From Alphaproteobacteria bacterium (GTDB taxonomy: Bacteria; Pseudomonadota; Alphaproteobacteria; Rhodobacterales; Rhodobacteraceae), in NCBI GenBank assembly GCA_030427405.1, contig JAUHXK010000006.1, forward strand, positions 186,001 to 250,000: a stretch of 64,000 bases of DNA, in the 5' to 3' direction. Position numbers and translations under genes: made by a program. Shown here in pieces: positions 36,012 through 47,257 of the stretch (positions are counted from its first letter, which is position 1; every line of letters begins with the position of its first letter). The notes under the pieces are model-generated. The model was not told where the DNA came from. It searched no databases and saw nothing but the letters and a program-made list of their open reading frames with translations.

Positions 36012-37526
36012 ATGGCGAACCCCTTATTCGACAGCCTTTTTGGTATCCATGCCGGGAAAACCACGCCTTTTCTGACCCTGCCCGATGACCAGGTCGTCAC
36101 CCATGCAGAGTTTCTGGCCACAAGTGCTCAGATCGCCAATGTCATGGCGCAGGCGGGGCTTACGCCGGGCGACCGCGTCGCCGTGCAGGTCGAAAAATCA
36201 CCCCAGGCGCTTGCGATCTATGCGGCCTGTGCCCAGTCGGGGTTGGTATTTTTGCCCCTCAATACGGCCTATACCGCGGATGAGCTGCGCTATTTCATCG
36301 AAAACAGCGGTGCCGCGCTGATCGTCTGCGATGGGCGCAACGAAAAAAGCCTGACCGCGATGGCCAAGGATCTGGGCGCGCGCGTCGAAACGCTGGATGC
36401 CGATGGCGGCGGCAGCCTGATGGCCAAGGCCGCGACCCAGCCCGACAGTTTCGCGACCGTCCCGCGCGCGGGCGACGATCTGGCGGCATTTCTCTATACC
36501 TCGGGGACAACGGGGCGATCCAAGGGCGCCATGCTGACCCAGGACAATCTTCTGTCCAATGCACGCACCTTGGTGCAGGAATGGCGATTTACCGATCAGG
36601 ACGTTCTGCTGCACGCGCTGCCGATCTTTCACACCCATGGTCTGTTTGTGGCAACCAATATCGCGCTGACCGCCGGGTGCAGCATGATTTTCCTGCCGAA
36701 ATTCGACCTTGACCAGATCATTGCGCGGCTGCCCGCTGCCACCACGATGATGGGCGTGCCGACCTTTTATACGCGCCTGTTGGACGACACACGTTTCACC
36801 CAGGACCTGGTGGCGCATATGCGGCTGTTCGTGTCCGGCTCTGCGCCGCTGTTGGCAGAAACTCATATCCAGTTCGAAACCCGCACCGGGCACCGGATAC
36901 TCGAACGCTATGGCATGACCGAAACCAACATGAACACATCCAACCCCTATGATGGCGAGCGCCGCGCCGGGACGGTGGGCTTTCCCCTGCCCGGGGTCGA
37001 GCTGAGGATCACCAACCCCGAAGACGGTACAGAGCTGCCGCAGGGCGACATTGGCCAGATCGAGATACGCGGCCCGAACGTTTTTCGGGGGTATTGGCAG
37101 ATGCCCGAAAAAACCGCCGCCGAGCTGCGCGACAATGGGTTCTTCATCACCGGCGATCTGGGGCGGGTCGATGCCGATGGCTATGTCCACATCGTTGGCC
37201 GAAACAAAGACCTGATCATTTCCGGCGGTTACAATATTTATCCCAAGGAAATCGAACTGGTGCTGGACGACCAGCCAGCCGTGCTTGAAAGCGCTGTTAT
37301 CGGCGTTCCGCACCCGGATTTCGGGGAAACCGTGCTGGGCGTCATCGTGCCGGAAAAAGGTGCCTCGCCCGATACCGGCGCAATGATGCAGGCGATACAA
37401 AAGTCACTGGCCCGGTTCAAACACCCACGCGAACTGGTCGTGGTCGATGCCTTGCCGCGCAACACGATGGGCAAGGTGCAAAAGAACATCCTGCGGGATC
37501 AGTACAAGGACATGTTTGCGTCGTAA
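36012..37526 (+). CDS. matB: Malonyl-CoA synthetase (MatB)
   Basis: A 504-aa acyl-CoA ligase of the AMP-binding superfamily. The P-loop-like motif AFLYTSGTTGRSKGAM starts near residue 159; LPIFHTHGLFVATN, ERYGMTETNMNTSNP and GDLGRVDADGYVHIVGRNKDLIISGGYNIYPKEIE follow, and the catalytic Lys is in NTMGKVQK near the C-terminus. The TETNMN segment is typical of MatB. It activates malonate with ATP and CoA. ATG at 36012 preceded by AAGGTAAA. Last gene tightly linked in the malonate operon. Confidence 0.93.
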   Translation: MANPLFDSLFGIHAGKTTPFLTLPDDQVVTHAEFLATSAQIANVMAQAGLTPGDRVAVQVEKSPQALAIYAACAQSGLVFLPLNTAYTADELRYFIENSGAALIVCDGRNEKSLTAMAKDLGARVETLDADGGGSLMAKAATQPDSFATVPRAGDDLAAFLYTSGTTGRSKGAMLTQDNLLSNARTLVQEWRFTDQDVLLHALPIFHTHGLFVATNIALTAGCSMIFLPKFDLDQIIARLPAATTMMGVPTFYTRLLDDTRFTQDLVAHMRLFVSGSAPLLAETHIQFETRTGHRILERYGMTETNMNTSNPYDGERRAGTVGFPLPGVELRITNPEDGTELPQGDIGQIEIRGPNVFRGYWQMPEKTAAELRDNGFFITGDLGRVDADGYVHIVGRNKDLIISGGYNIYPKEIELVLDDQPAVLESAVIGVPHPDFGETVLGVIVPEKGASPDTGAMMQAIQKSLARFKHPRELVVVDALPRNTMGKVQKNILRDQYKDMFAS

Positions 37527-37648
37527 CAGGCGCCACCCCTGATCGGGTAAATCCATGCAAGACAGTCCGAACGGCCTTGCGCAGGGTGTTCGTCTGCGCA
37601 ATCGTGCCATCCGACATGCGCCGACCCGGCCCCAAAGGACCAACACCC

Positions 37649-38125
37649 ATGACCATCCAAGACCCATCCAGCCTTGGCACAATCCCACTGGAGACCGCCG
37701 CCAAGCTTTCCGGTGTCGAACTGTTTCGCAAGATGATCGCCAAGGAACTGCCCGCGCCGCCGGTCAGCGCCATCGCGAACATAAGTTTGACCCACGCCGA
37801 TGAGGGCCACGTCCAGTGGCATTGCAGCCCGCCTGCAAATTTCCTGAACCCGATGGGGGGCGTGCATGGCGGCTGGGCTATGACCGTTCTGGACAGTGCA
37901 TTGGCCTGCGCGGTGCATTCTGCCCTGCCCGCGGGCCGCGCCTATACAACAGTCGAGGTCAAGACCAACCTGACCCGCGCCCCTGTGGTCGGCGAAACCT
38001 ATCACGCCGAAGGTCGACTGATAACCTTGGGTCGCCGCACTGGCACTTCCGAGGCAAAGCTGACCGACAGCAAGGGACGTGTCGTGGCTTTTGGCACAAC
38101 GACTTGCCTGATCTTTGATCTGTAG
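37649..38125 (+). CDS. PaaI-family hotdog thioesterase
   Basis: A 158-aa hotdog-fold acyl-CoA thioesterase: NPMGGVHGGWAMTVLDSALACAVHS carries the conserved active-site HGG segment and helix, followed by TTVEVKTNLTRAPVVGETYHAEG. The ATG at 37649 is chosen at the family start. It lies 122 bp after matB on the same strand, so it may be co-transcribed and could recycle CoA from overaccumulated acyl-CoA, but the substrate is not known. Confidence 0.78.
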   Translation: MTIQDPSSLGTIPLETAAKLSGVELFRKMIAKELPAPPVSAIANISLTHADEGHVQWHCSPPANFLNPMGGVHGGWAMTVLDSALACAVHSALPAGRAYTTVEVKTNLTRAPVVGETYHAEGRLITLGRRTGTSEAKLTDSKGRVVAFGTTTCLIFDL

Positions 38126-38148
38126 GCCGTCCGTGGCGACCGGTTCGG

Positions 38149-38170
38149 TTCTGCGCGGCAATCCGCAGAA
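38149..38170. terminator. Candidate bidirectional terminator
   Basis: TTCTGCG-N8-CGCAGAA between the convergent thioesterase and aldehyde dehydrogenase genes. The A/T-rich ends of the stem give short T-runs on both strands. Weak to moderate. Confidence 0.4.
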
Positions 38171-38203
38171 ATCCTCGACCCGGCCGCCCCGGTTTCACAG
38201 ACC

Positions 38204-39715
38204 TCAGGCGGACGGGGTCAGATTCTGCGGGAAGTTCTGATAGCATACCGGGCGCAGGAACCGACGGATCGACAATGTGCCGACCGACGTCGCGCCAAAA
38301 TTGGTCGACGCCGGGTAAGGTCCGCCATGGACCATGCTGTCGGCCACTTCGACCCCTGTCGGAAAGCCATTGACCAGGATGCGACCGGCCTTGCGTTCAA
38401 GCACGGGGACAAGGCCGCGCGCTGCCGCCATGTCGTCGTCATCCATATGCAATGTCGCGGTCAGCTGCCCTTCAAAACCTTTTGCAAGCTCAACCATCTG
38501 CCCGGCATCGCGCACACGGATCGCAAGGCCCACGGGGCCGAATACCTCATCCCGCAGGCTGTGATCGGCCAAAAAGCTGTCCGCATCGGTTTCATAGAGA
38601 TTTGGCAATGCCTGCCGCCCTGAATCCGTGGTCGTGAAAACCGGGCGCACTGTATTTTGCTCGTCAAAACGGGCTTTGCCCCGCCGATAGGCCGCAGCGA
38701 TCCCATCGCTCAGCATCGGTTGTGCGTCTACATTCGCCAGACCTTCGGCGGCGGCTTTAATCACCGCGTCACCGTCCGGCCCGGCGGGAATAATGGCAAT
38801 CCCCGGATTGGTGCAGAACTGCCCTGCCCCCATGGTCAGCGATGCGGCCCACCCTGCGCCAATATCGGCGCCACGGGCGGCGGCGGCGGTCGGCAAGATG
38901 AACATCGGGTTTACGGACCCCAGTTCACCGAAAAACGGAATGGGTTCCGGACGCGAAGCACATAGATCAAAAAGCGCCCGGCCCGCGCCCAGCGAACCGG
39001 TGAACCCAACCGCCGTGATCAACGGATGTTGAACCAGCGCCTGCGCATATTCGACCTGGTCCCCCTGAACCAGGGAAAAGACACCTGGGTGAAGCTTGCA
39101 CCGCGCGATGGCCGCATGAATGGCCTCGGCTACGATTTCACCGGTTCCGGGATGCGCCGGGTGACCTTTGACCACAACCGGGCAGCCTGCGGCCAACGCG
39201 GCGGCCGTGTCGCCCCCTGCGGTCGAAAATGCCAAGGGAAAGTTCGATGCCCCGAAAACCGCGACCGGCCCTACCGGGCGTTGCACCATGCTGAGATCGG
39301 GCCGCGGCAGGGGCTGCCGGTCAGGCAGGGCCGGATCATGGCGCAGGTCAAGATAGGCGTCATCGCGGATATAGTCCGCAAACAACCGCAGCTGTCCGGT
39401 GGTTCGGCCACGTTCCCCTTGCAGCCTTGCGGCGGGCAGCCCGGTTTCAGCGGACCCGACCGCCGTTATATCCTCGGCCCGGGCCTCGATCTCATCCGCG
39501 ATCGCCTCAAGGAAAGCGGCGCGGTCTTCGCGCGAGGAATGGCCGTAGGTCCAGAAAGCGTCCTCGGCCGCGCGAACCGCACGGTCCACGTCTGCGACGG
39601 TTCCCCGTGACACGTCGAACCCTTCGCCCGCATAGGGCGATGACCGAAAGGTCTCGTCGCCCGCGACCCATTCGCCCGCGATCAGGTGTTTTCCGTGGAG
39701 TTTCAAAGTCATCAT
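38204..39715 (-). CDS. 2-oxoglutarate-semialdehyde dehydrogenase (NADP+), KGSADH type
   Basis: A 503-aa aldehyde dehydrogenase of the 2,5-dioxovalerate branch: GASNFPLAFSTAGGDTAAALAAGCPVVVKGHPAHPGT for cofactor binding, catalytic Glu in FFGELGSVNP (~264) and nucleophile Cys in GAGQFCTNPG (~298). The FPLAFS and VKGHPAHPGT variants mark this branch. It oxidises 2-oxoglutarate semialdehyde to 2-oxoglutarate, the last step of the uronate/hexarate pathway encoded on both sides. ATG at 39715 abuts the uronate dehydrogenase stop. Confidence 0.9.
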   Translation of the reverse strand: MMTLKLHGKHLIAGEWVAGDETFRSSPYAGEGFDVSRGTVADVDRAVRAAEDAFWTYGHSSREDRAAFLEAIADEIEARAEDITAVGSAETGLPAARLQGERGRTTGQLRLFADYIRDDAYLDLRHDPALPDRQPLPRPDLSMVQRPVGPVAVFGASNFPLAFSTAGGDTAAALAAGCPVVVKGHPAHPGTGEIVAEAIHAAIARCKLHPGVFSLVQGDQVEYAQALVQHPLITAVGFTGSLGAGRALFDLCASRPEPIPFFGELGSVNPMFILPTAAAARGADIGAGWAASLTMGAGQFCTNPGIAIIPAGPDGDAVIKAAAEGLANVDAQPMLSDGIAAAYRRGKARFDEQNTVRPVFTTTDSGRQALPNLYETDADSFLADHSLRDEVFGPVGLAIRVRDAGQMVELAKGFEGQLTATLHMDDDDMAAARGLVPVLERKAGRILVNGFPTGVEVADSMVHGGPYPASTNFGATSVGTLSIRRFLRPVCYQNFPQNLTPSA

Positions 39716-40510
39716 TTATGTCCTGTAAATCGGTTCGGCGGTAAACTTGCCACCCTGATAGATGCTTTCCGGGGCGTCCTTCGCCGGTTTGGGCGCGGCG
39801 GCCTCGACCTCGGCCCGATAAGCTTCGGAATTGTCTTTGGGGCGCCAGCCGATCAGCCTGGCCGTTTCCGTGTTCCACCACGCTTGGTCATTGTCGGACA
39901 CGCCCCAGATCACCGGGCAACCCAACATCGGAACGCGGAACACGCATTCGACAAGGCTTATGAAATCGTCGGGGGACATCCAGGTGGCCAGCATCCTTCG
40001 GTCACGCGGTTTGTCGAAACACGATCCGATACGGATCAACGCGGTCTCTTGCCCGAATTTGGAATGATAAAGCGCGGCGATCGCTTCGCCAAAACACTTG
40101 GAAACACCATAGAGACCATCTGGCTTGTACGGCACAGTCGTGTCGATCACCTGATCCTGCTGGTAATACCCGATGGTATGGTTGGATGACGCAAAAAAGA
40201 TGCGCGGCATACCGTGGGCGCGCGCGGCTTCGAACAGGTTGTAGACCCCGGTTATGTTGCCCCGCTGGATCGCATCCCAGGGCCGCTCCACCGACACACC
40301 ACCCAGGTGAAGGATGCCATCGCAATCCTTGACCAGATCGAAAACCGCCGCCTCGTCGCCAAGGTCGCATTTCACGACCTCTTCATTCGGCCCTGCCGGA
40401 TCCATGTCGGAAATATCCGACAGGCGCAGGACTTCTGCCATATGCCCCAAGCGCGCCCGCGCCAATTTTCCAAGGTTTCCGGCAGCGCCGGTGATGAGCA
40501 GTCGTTTCAA
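39716..40510 (-). CDS. udh: Uronate dehydrogenase (NAD+)
   Basis: A 264-aa short-chain dehydrogenase/reductase (extended type): NAD loop GAAGNLG (8-14), SSNHTIGYY with the active Ser, and the catalytic pair Tyr134-x3-Lys138 in YGVSKCFGE. The LHLGGVSVERPW and SCFDKPRDRRMLATW segments match uronate dehydrogenases, which oxidise galacturonate or glucuronate to the aldarolactone. TTG start supported by AAGGAG 9 bases upstream. It is flanked by the TRAP importer and KGSADH genes in one operon. Confidence 0.9.
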   Translation of the reverse strand: MKRLLITGAAGNLGKLARARLGHMAEVLRLSDISDMDPAGPNEEVVKCDLGDEAAVFDLVKDCDGILHLGGVSVERPWDAIQRGNITGVYNLFEAARAHGMPRIFFASSNHTIGYYQQDQVIDTTVPYKPDGLYGVSKCFGEAIAALYHSKFGQETALIRIGSCFDKPRDRRMLATWMSPDDFISLVECVFRVPMLGCPVIWGVSDNDQAWWNTETARLIGWRPKDNSEAYRAEVEAAAPKPAKDAPESIYQGGKFTAEPIYRT

Positions 40511-40522
40511 AGCGTCAGCTCC

Positions 40523-41800
40523 TTATTGCAACAGATTGGGTAGAGTCATCGAAAACGCCGGAACATAGGTAACAAGCATCAGCGCGACGAGAATTGCCAG
40601 ATAAAAAGGCCAGATCGTTCGAACGGCCCGGTCGATACGAATACCGCCCACCACACAGCCAACGAACAGACAGGCCCCGACAGGCGGCGTGCACAGCCCC
40701 AGGCCAAGGTTCATCATCATGATGACGCCGAACTGCACAGGATCCATGCCCAGTCCGACGACGACCGGCAGGAAGATCGGGGTGCAGATCAGGATCAGCG
40801 CGGCCATATCCATGACCATCCCCAATACCAGCAGCGTCAGATTCAGCAAGAGCAGGATGACCAGCGGGTTTGACGAAATCGACGTGACAAAAGTGGCAAG
40901 GTTGTCAGGCACGCGGTACAGCGCCAGCAGATACGCAAAGGACGAGGCCGTCGCCACCAGGATCATCACCAATGCCGTCGTTCGCACAGCAGACAGAACC
41001 GCCGTTTTGAACCCGGACCATGAAAGCTCACGGTAGACAAAGATCGTGACAACCAGCGCCCAGATCGCGCCAAAGGCACCGGATTCTGTTACCGTCATGA
41101 CACCGGACAGGACACCGCCAACGATGATGACCGCCGTCAGCAAACCGGGCACAGCGGCCGCAAAGCTGATCAGCAAGGCATGCCAGCCGGGGAACTCTTC
41201 CGAGGGATAGTTGCGTTTCACGGCGATGTACCAGGCAACGAAACCAAGGCACAGGCACATCAGCAAACCGGGTATGATACCCGCCAGAAAAAGCTGCGAT
41301 ACCGAAACGCCACCCGCTGCAACCGCATACAGGATCATGTTGTGGGACGGGGGGATCACGACACCCGCAACCGAGGACGTCACCGTTACGTTGACCGCGT
41401 AATCGGCGTCATACCCCTTTTCTTTCATCACCGGCATCAGAATTGATCCAAGCGCCGAGGTGTCGGCAACGGCCGACCCGGAAATGCCGCCAAACAACAT
41501 CGATGACGCGACATTGACAACGCCAAGCCCTCCGCGCGACTTGCCGACCGCAGATGCCGCCAGTCGGACCAGCCGACCGGCAATACCGCCCTGCATCATC
41601 AGTTCACCCGCGAAGATGAAAAAGGGAATGGCCAAAAGCGAAAAGACGGAAATCCCCGACATGATACGCTGGAAACCGATGAACATCGGCAGACCCTCGT
41701 AGAGGAAACCGCCAACCGTGGCGAGGCCCAGTGCAAAGGCGACCGGCATGCCCGAAAGCAGGCCCAGGGCAAACAGGCCAAAAAGAATATACAGTCCCAT
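40523..41800 (-). CDS. TRAP transporter large permease, hexuronate operon
   Basis: A 425-aa DctM-type permease with about 12 membrane segments: LLAIPFFIFAGELMMQGGIAGRL, MLFGGISGSAVADTSALGSILMPVM, VTVTSSVAGVVIPPSHNMILYAV and NLGLGLCTPPVGACLFVGCV. It imports the substrate of the binding protein at 42380. Context predicts a hexuronate. The ATG at 41800 abuts the small permease stop. Confidence 0.9.
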   Translation of the reverse strand: MGLYILFGLFALGLLSGMPVAFALGLATVGGFLYEGLPMFIGFQRIMSGISVFSLLAIPFFIFAGELMMQGGIAGRLVRLAASAVGKSRGGLGVVNVASSMLFGGISGSAVADTSALGSILMPVMKEKGYDADYAVNVTVTSSVAGVVIPPSHNMILYAVAAGGVSVSQLFLAGIIPGLLMCLCLGFVAWYIAVKRNYPSEEFPGWHALLISFAAAVPGLLTAVIIVGGVLSGVMTVTESGAFGAIWALVVTIFVYRELSWSGFKTAVLSAVRTTALVMILVATASSFAYLLALYRVPDNLATFVTSISSNPLVILLLLNLTLLVLGMVMDMAALILICTPIFLPVVVGLGMDPVQFGVIMMMNLGLGLCTPPVGACLFVGCVVGGIRIDRAVRTIWPFYLAILVALMLVTYVPAFSMTLPNLLQ

Positions 41801-42316
41801 TCAGTATTCCGCCGGGTCTTGGCCACGCACAAGCATGGCGAGGTGATAAAGTGAAAACAGAACGCTCAGGATACCGCAGATCGCCATTGGAACGGCGCGC
41901 CACCCCTCGGCAATTGCCAGCATGGGGATACGGCGTTTCCAGGTTTTCTCTGCCAATTCCCACCCGTACCAGGCCAGGTACGCGGCAAAGACAAGGACCC
42001 CCAGAACCGCAATCCAACGCAGCGGGATGCGCAAGAATGGCGGCATCATTTCACGGACAAATTCGATCGACAGATGGGCCTTGTTCCAAACACCGGCAGC
42101 AGCCCCCAGGAAGGTGATCCAGACGACCAGCATCAGGGCGGCCTGCTCGACCCAGGTCGGCGTGTCATTCAGAACGTAGCGGCCAAAAACCAGCCATCCG
42201 AAGATTGCGATCAGGGTCACAAGCTGGATACCGGCGATGGTCATGCAGATTTTGGCGGTCAGGTCCAGCATCCTGTAAATCAGGCCATGGGTCCCGGTGG
42301 ATTGGTCAGAGGTCAT
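41801..42316 (-). CDS. TRAP transporter small permease, hexuronate operon
   Basis: A 171-aa DctQ-type subunit with four membrane segments; family residues lie in TPTWVEQAALMLVVWITFLGAAAGVWNKAHLSIEFV. The ATG at 42316 is chosen as it leaves the intercistronic hairpin (42335-42365) untranslated. Couples the binding protein to the large permease. Confidence 0.87.
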   Translation of the reverse strand: MTSDQSTGTHGLIYRMLDLTAKICMTIAGIQLVTLIAIFGWLVFGRYVLNDTPTWVEQAALMLVVWITFLGAAAGVWNKAHLSIEFVREMMPPFLRIPLRWIAVLGVLVFAAYLAWYGWELAEKTWKRRIPMLAIAEGWRAVPMAICGILSVLFSLYHLAMLVRGQDPAEY

Positions 42317-42334
42317 CTGGTTCTCCGGCGCGAT

Positions 42335-42365
42335 GATGCCCCAGCCGTTGTCTGGCCGGGGCATC
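42335..42365 (-). promoter_or_regulatory. Intercistronic hairpin between TRAP binding-protein and small-permease genes
   Basis: GATGCCCC (42335-42342) pairs with GGGGCATC (42358-42365); an inner GCC/GGC extends the stem across one mismatch. It lies just after the binding-protein stop, the same position as the hairpin after matP. Confidence 0.55.
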
Positions 42366-42379
42366 GAGTTTCAACATGA

Positions 42380-43354
42380 TCAGCTGCTGGCCTGAATATC
42401 CTTGATCAGGCTTTCCAGATCGGGATTGGCCTCGATGAAGCCCTCGTAAACGGGCGTCATTGCATCCTGGAATGCCTTGGGGTCCTTCACCTCGTTGATC
42501 TGAACACCCGCCGCCTCGACTTTCTCGCGGCTCTGCAATTCGCGTTCCGCCCAAAGCTCGCGCTGAATATTTGCGGCATTGACGGCGGCCGCTTTTACGA
42601 TGGTCTTGTCCGCATCCGACAGCGCATCCCATGTCGCCGTGGACACGCACAGACATTCCGGAATGATCAGGTGGTTGGTGATCGAGTAGTATTTCGCCAC
42701 CTCGAAATGGTTCGAGCTGTCATAGGACGGATAGTTGTTCTCGGCGCCGTCAATGACACCGGTTTTCAGCGATTGATACACCTCGCCATAAGCCATGGGC
42801 GTGGCGTTGCCGCCCAGTTGATCGACCATCTGAACATACAGGTCATTGTTCATGACGCGAAACTTCATGCCCTTGACATCGTCGGGGGTCTCGATCGCCT
42901 GTTTGGTGTTGTAGAATGACCGCGAGCCGCTGTCGAACCACGACAAGGCGACCAGGCCCTCTTTGGCCAGAGCGTCCGAGAAGCGCTGCCCGATCTCGCC
43001 GTCCATGACCACATGCATCTGGTCAACATCCTTGAAGATAAAAGGCAGCGACAGAACATTGGTCGCCGGAACGATTTGCCCCATGGGACCCATGTTGAAA
43101 TTCGCGAAGTCCAGGCCACCGTTGCGCACCTGCTCGATCGCGTCCGGCTGATCGCCCAGCACCGCGTTGTGGTACACTTGGGGCGCAACACGGCCTTCGG
43201 TATTCTCGGTCACTTCGGTCGCAAAACTTTCGAGCGCCACCGAGTTCGGATAATCCTCGGGGTGAATGTTCCAGCCGCGCCATTCATTGGCCATCGCGGG
43301 AACCGCAACCAGCGCCGCCAGGGCGCCTGTCAGTGCAATCCGGGTAAATGTCAT
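42380..43354 (-). CDS. TRAP substrate-binding protein, predicted hexuronate
   Basis: A 324-aa DctP-family periplasmic protein. A signal peptide (TRIALTGALAALVAVPAMA-NEW) precedes WRGWNIHPEDYPNSVALESF. The ligand-carboxylate Arg is in VKGMKFRVMNNDLYVQMVDQLGGNATPMAYGEVYQSLKTGVIDGAENN, a classic DctP block. The ATG at 43354 has GGGAGG upstream. It leads the leftward arm (binding protein, two permeases, uronate dehydrogenase, KGSADH), whose context predicts galacturonate/glucuronate as ligand. Confidence 0.88.
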   Translation of the reverse strand: MTFTRIALTGALAALVAVPAMANEWRGWNIHPEDYPNSVALESFATEVTENTEGRVAPQVYHNAVLGDQPDAIEQVRNGGLDFANFNMGPMGQIVPATNVLSLPFIFKDVDQMHVVMDGEIGQRFSDALAKEGLVALSWFDSGSRSFYNTKQAIETPDDVKGMKFRVMNNDLYVQMVDQLGGNATPMAYGEVYQSLKTGVIDGAENNYPSYDSSNHFEVAKYYSITNHLIIPECLCVSTATWDALSDADKTIVKAAAVNAANIQRELWAERELQSREKVEAAGVQINEVKDPKAFQDAMTPVYEGFIEANPDLESLIKDIQASS

Positions 43355-43411
43355 CTGATTTTCCTCCCAATTGGTATGGCAGCCTTGGCCGCCGATGCCG
43401 GATGTATGGAC

Positions 43412-43443
43412 ATTCATCATACAATTTGTCAATAGGTATGATG
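43412..43443. promoter_or_regulatory. GntR operator in hexuronate divergent region (site 1)
   Basis: ATTCATCATACAATTTGT (43412-43429) contains ACAA-T-TTGT and is 17/18 identical to the site at 44243. It is also the left arm of CATCATAC-N13-GTATGATG (43415-43443), a perfect 8-bp inverted repeat. A leftward TTGACA (43432-43427) overlaps the core, so binding would block the TRAP promoter. Confidence 0.7.
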
Positions 43444-43457
43444 CTTGCGAGGAATAT

Positions 43458-43487
43458 TTGACAAACCCGCCCCTATTCAGCTTATGT
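43458..43487 (+). promoter_or_regulatory. Candidate promoter of the hexuronate GntR gene
   Basis: TTGACA (43458-43463), 18-bp spacer, TTATGT (43482-43487), ending 21 bp before the regulator start. The -35 is perfect, the -10 moderate. Confidence 0.45.
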
Positions 43488-43508
43488 TTCCCTACGGAAG
43501 GACATGAA

Positions 43509-44240
43509 ATGGCTGAATCCCTGAAAAACAAGAAACCTTCGACCGCCAGGCGCAACCTGGTGGCCGAAGTGGTCGCCCAGCTGCGCGCCCGAATCGTCAA
43601 TGGCGAGGCGCAAACCGGCGACCGGCTTCCGTCCGAGGCGCAACTGACCGAAGCCTATTCCGTGTCCCGCACCGTGATTCGCGAGGCGATTGCCGCGCTA
43701 CGAGCGGACGGGCTGGTCGAGGCCAGACAGGGCGCTGGCGTCTTTGTGCTGGAACCAAAAGAGGTTGCGCAACGACCGTTTCAAATTGTGGATGTCGACA
43801 AGATATCCTCAATTATCGAAATGCTTGAGCTGCGCTCGGCGGTCGAAATGGAGGCAGCAGCACTGGCCGCGACACGCCGGTCCCCGGCGCAGGAAGAAGA
43901 GATTTACGAAGCCGAATCGGAAATCAGGGCGCTTGCAACAAAGGGCCTGCCGACCACCGAGGCCGATTTCCGGTTTCATAAATCCATAGCCAAAGCGGCC
44001 AATAACCCCCGGTTTGTCGAGTTCCTGGACGTTCTCGGACAACCGGTCATTCCGCGATCGGCCCTTCAATCCGGCGACAGGCACCGCAGCCCCGAGGCGT
44101 ATATCGCGCTGATTTCAGAGGAACACCGGGCCATTGCCGACGCAATCGCAGCCGGTGACCCTGAAGCGGCACGCGACGCAATGCGCCTGCACCTGAAGGG
44201 CAGCCAGCAACGATATCGCAACATGCTGCGCGGATCGTGA
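43509..44240 (+). CDS. GntR-family (FadR/FCD) regulator of hexuronate genes
   Basis: A 243-aa regulator: winged helix TGDRLPSEAQLTEAYSVSRTVIREAIAALRADGLVEARQGAGVFV, then an FCD domain (IIEMLELRSAVEMEAAALAATRR, FRFHKSIAKAANNPRFVEFL, EEHRAIADAIAAGDPEAARDAMRLHL). It stands between the leftward transport/oxidation arm and the rightward aldarate arm, and near-identical operators flank its gene on both sides, so it likely controls both arms and itself. ATG at 43509. Confidence 0.87.
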   Translation: MAESLKNKKPSTARRNLVAEVVAQLRARIVNGEAQTGDRLPSEAQLTEAYSVSRTVIREAIAALRADGLVEARQGAGVFVLEPKEVAQRPFQIVDVDKISSIIEMLELRSAVEMEAAALAATRRSPAQEEEIYEAESEIRALATKGLPTTEADFRFHKSIAKAANNPRFVEFLDVLGQPVIPRSALQSGDRHRSPEAYIALISEEHRAIADAIAAGDPEAARDAMRLHLKGSQQRYRNMLRGS

Positions 44241-46353
<2,113 letters not shown>

Positions 46354-46357
<4 letters not shown>

Positions 46358-47217
46358 TGCTGGACCGCAAGCTTACCGGAACCCCGCCCTCGATACGCCT
46401 GCCCGCCGGAGCGATCGACACTCAGTGCCACATCTACATGCCGGGCTACCCTGCCCTGCCCGGCGGCCCCGGAAACCCGCCGGACCCGTTGCCGACGCCT
46501 GACATGTACCGCCAGATGGCCGATTGGATCGGCATTTCCCGGGTCGTGGTTACGCAGGGCAATGCCCAGCAAGGTGACAATTCCTGTCTGCTGGCCAGCC
46601 TGGCAGAGCTTGGCGATATGGCGCGGGGCGTCGCGGTTATCGACGGCCAAACCTCGGACCAAGAGATGGACCGGCTCAGCGCGGCGGGCATTGTGGGAAC
46701 CCGGATCATGGATCTGCCCGGCGGCGCCGTTGGCCTGTCAGAGCTTGAAGCCGTGGACGCCAAGGCCGCCGACCGCGGCTGGGTGATGGCTGTTCAGTTC
46801 GACGGCTCGGACATTCTGGAACATCAAGACCGCCTGGCGGCCTTGAAAAGCAACTGGATCCTGGACCACCACGGAAAGTTCTTTCGCGGCGCCACGGCAG
46901 ACGGGCCGGAAATCGACGCAGTCAAACGACTGATCGACGGCGGGCGGTGCTGGTACAAACTGGCGGGCTGCTACGAAAGCTCGCAGACCGGCGCGCCGGA
47001 TTACGCCGATATTGCCGCGACGACCCGTGCAATTGCCGCCTATGCACCGGACCGGTTGGTCTGGGGCACGAACTGGCCGCATAACCTTGCCAAGACGGCG
47101 GACGAGTATCCCGACGATGGGGTGCTGGCCGATACCGTGCTTGGCTGGCTTGACGAGAAAACGCGCGAGTTGACCCTTGTGGACACGCCTGCCCGGCTGT
47201 TTGGCTTCGACACCTAA
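46354..47217 (+). CDS. gli: D-galactarolactone isomerase (amidohydrolase family)
   Basis: A 287-aa TIM-barrel amidohydrolase 2 family protein: IDTQCHIY near residue 22 (a C-x-H variant of the HxH metal motif), VVVTQGNAQQGDN, WILDHHGKFF and the conserved RLVWGTNWPHN near the C-terminus. Sequence and position just after gci match the Agrobacterium galactarolactone isomerase that converts the 1,5-lactone made by uronate dehydrogenase to the 1,4-lactone. The start overlaps the gci stop. Last gene of the rightward arm. Confidence 0.87.
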
Positions 47218-47230
47218 AGGCGCGCGCACC

Positions 47231-47257
47231 GGACCCGCGGGTTACCCGTGCGGGTCC
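47231..47257. terminator. Bidirectional terminator-like hairpin
   Basis: GGACCCGC-N11-GCGGGTCC, a perfect 8-bp stem between the convergent gli and EEP-phosphatase genes; the latter's stop codon lies in the loop. No clear T-run. Confidence 0.5.
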
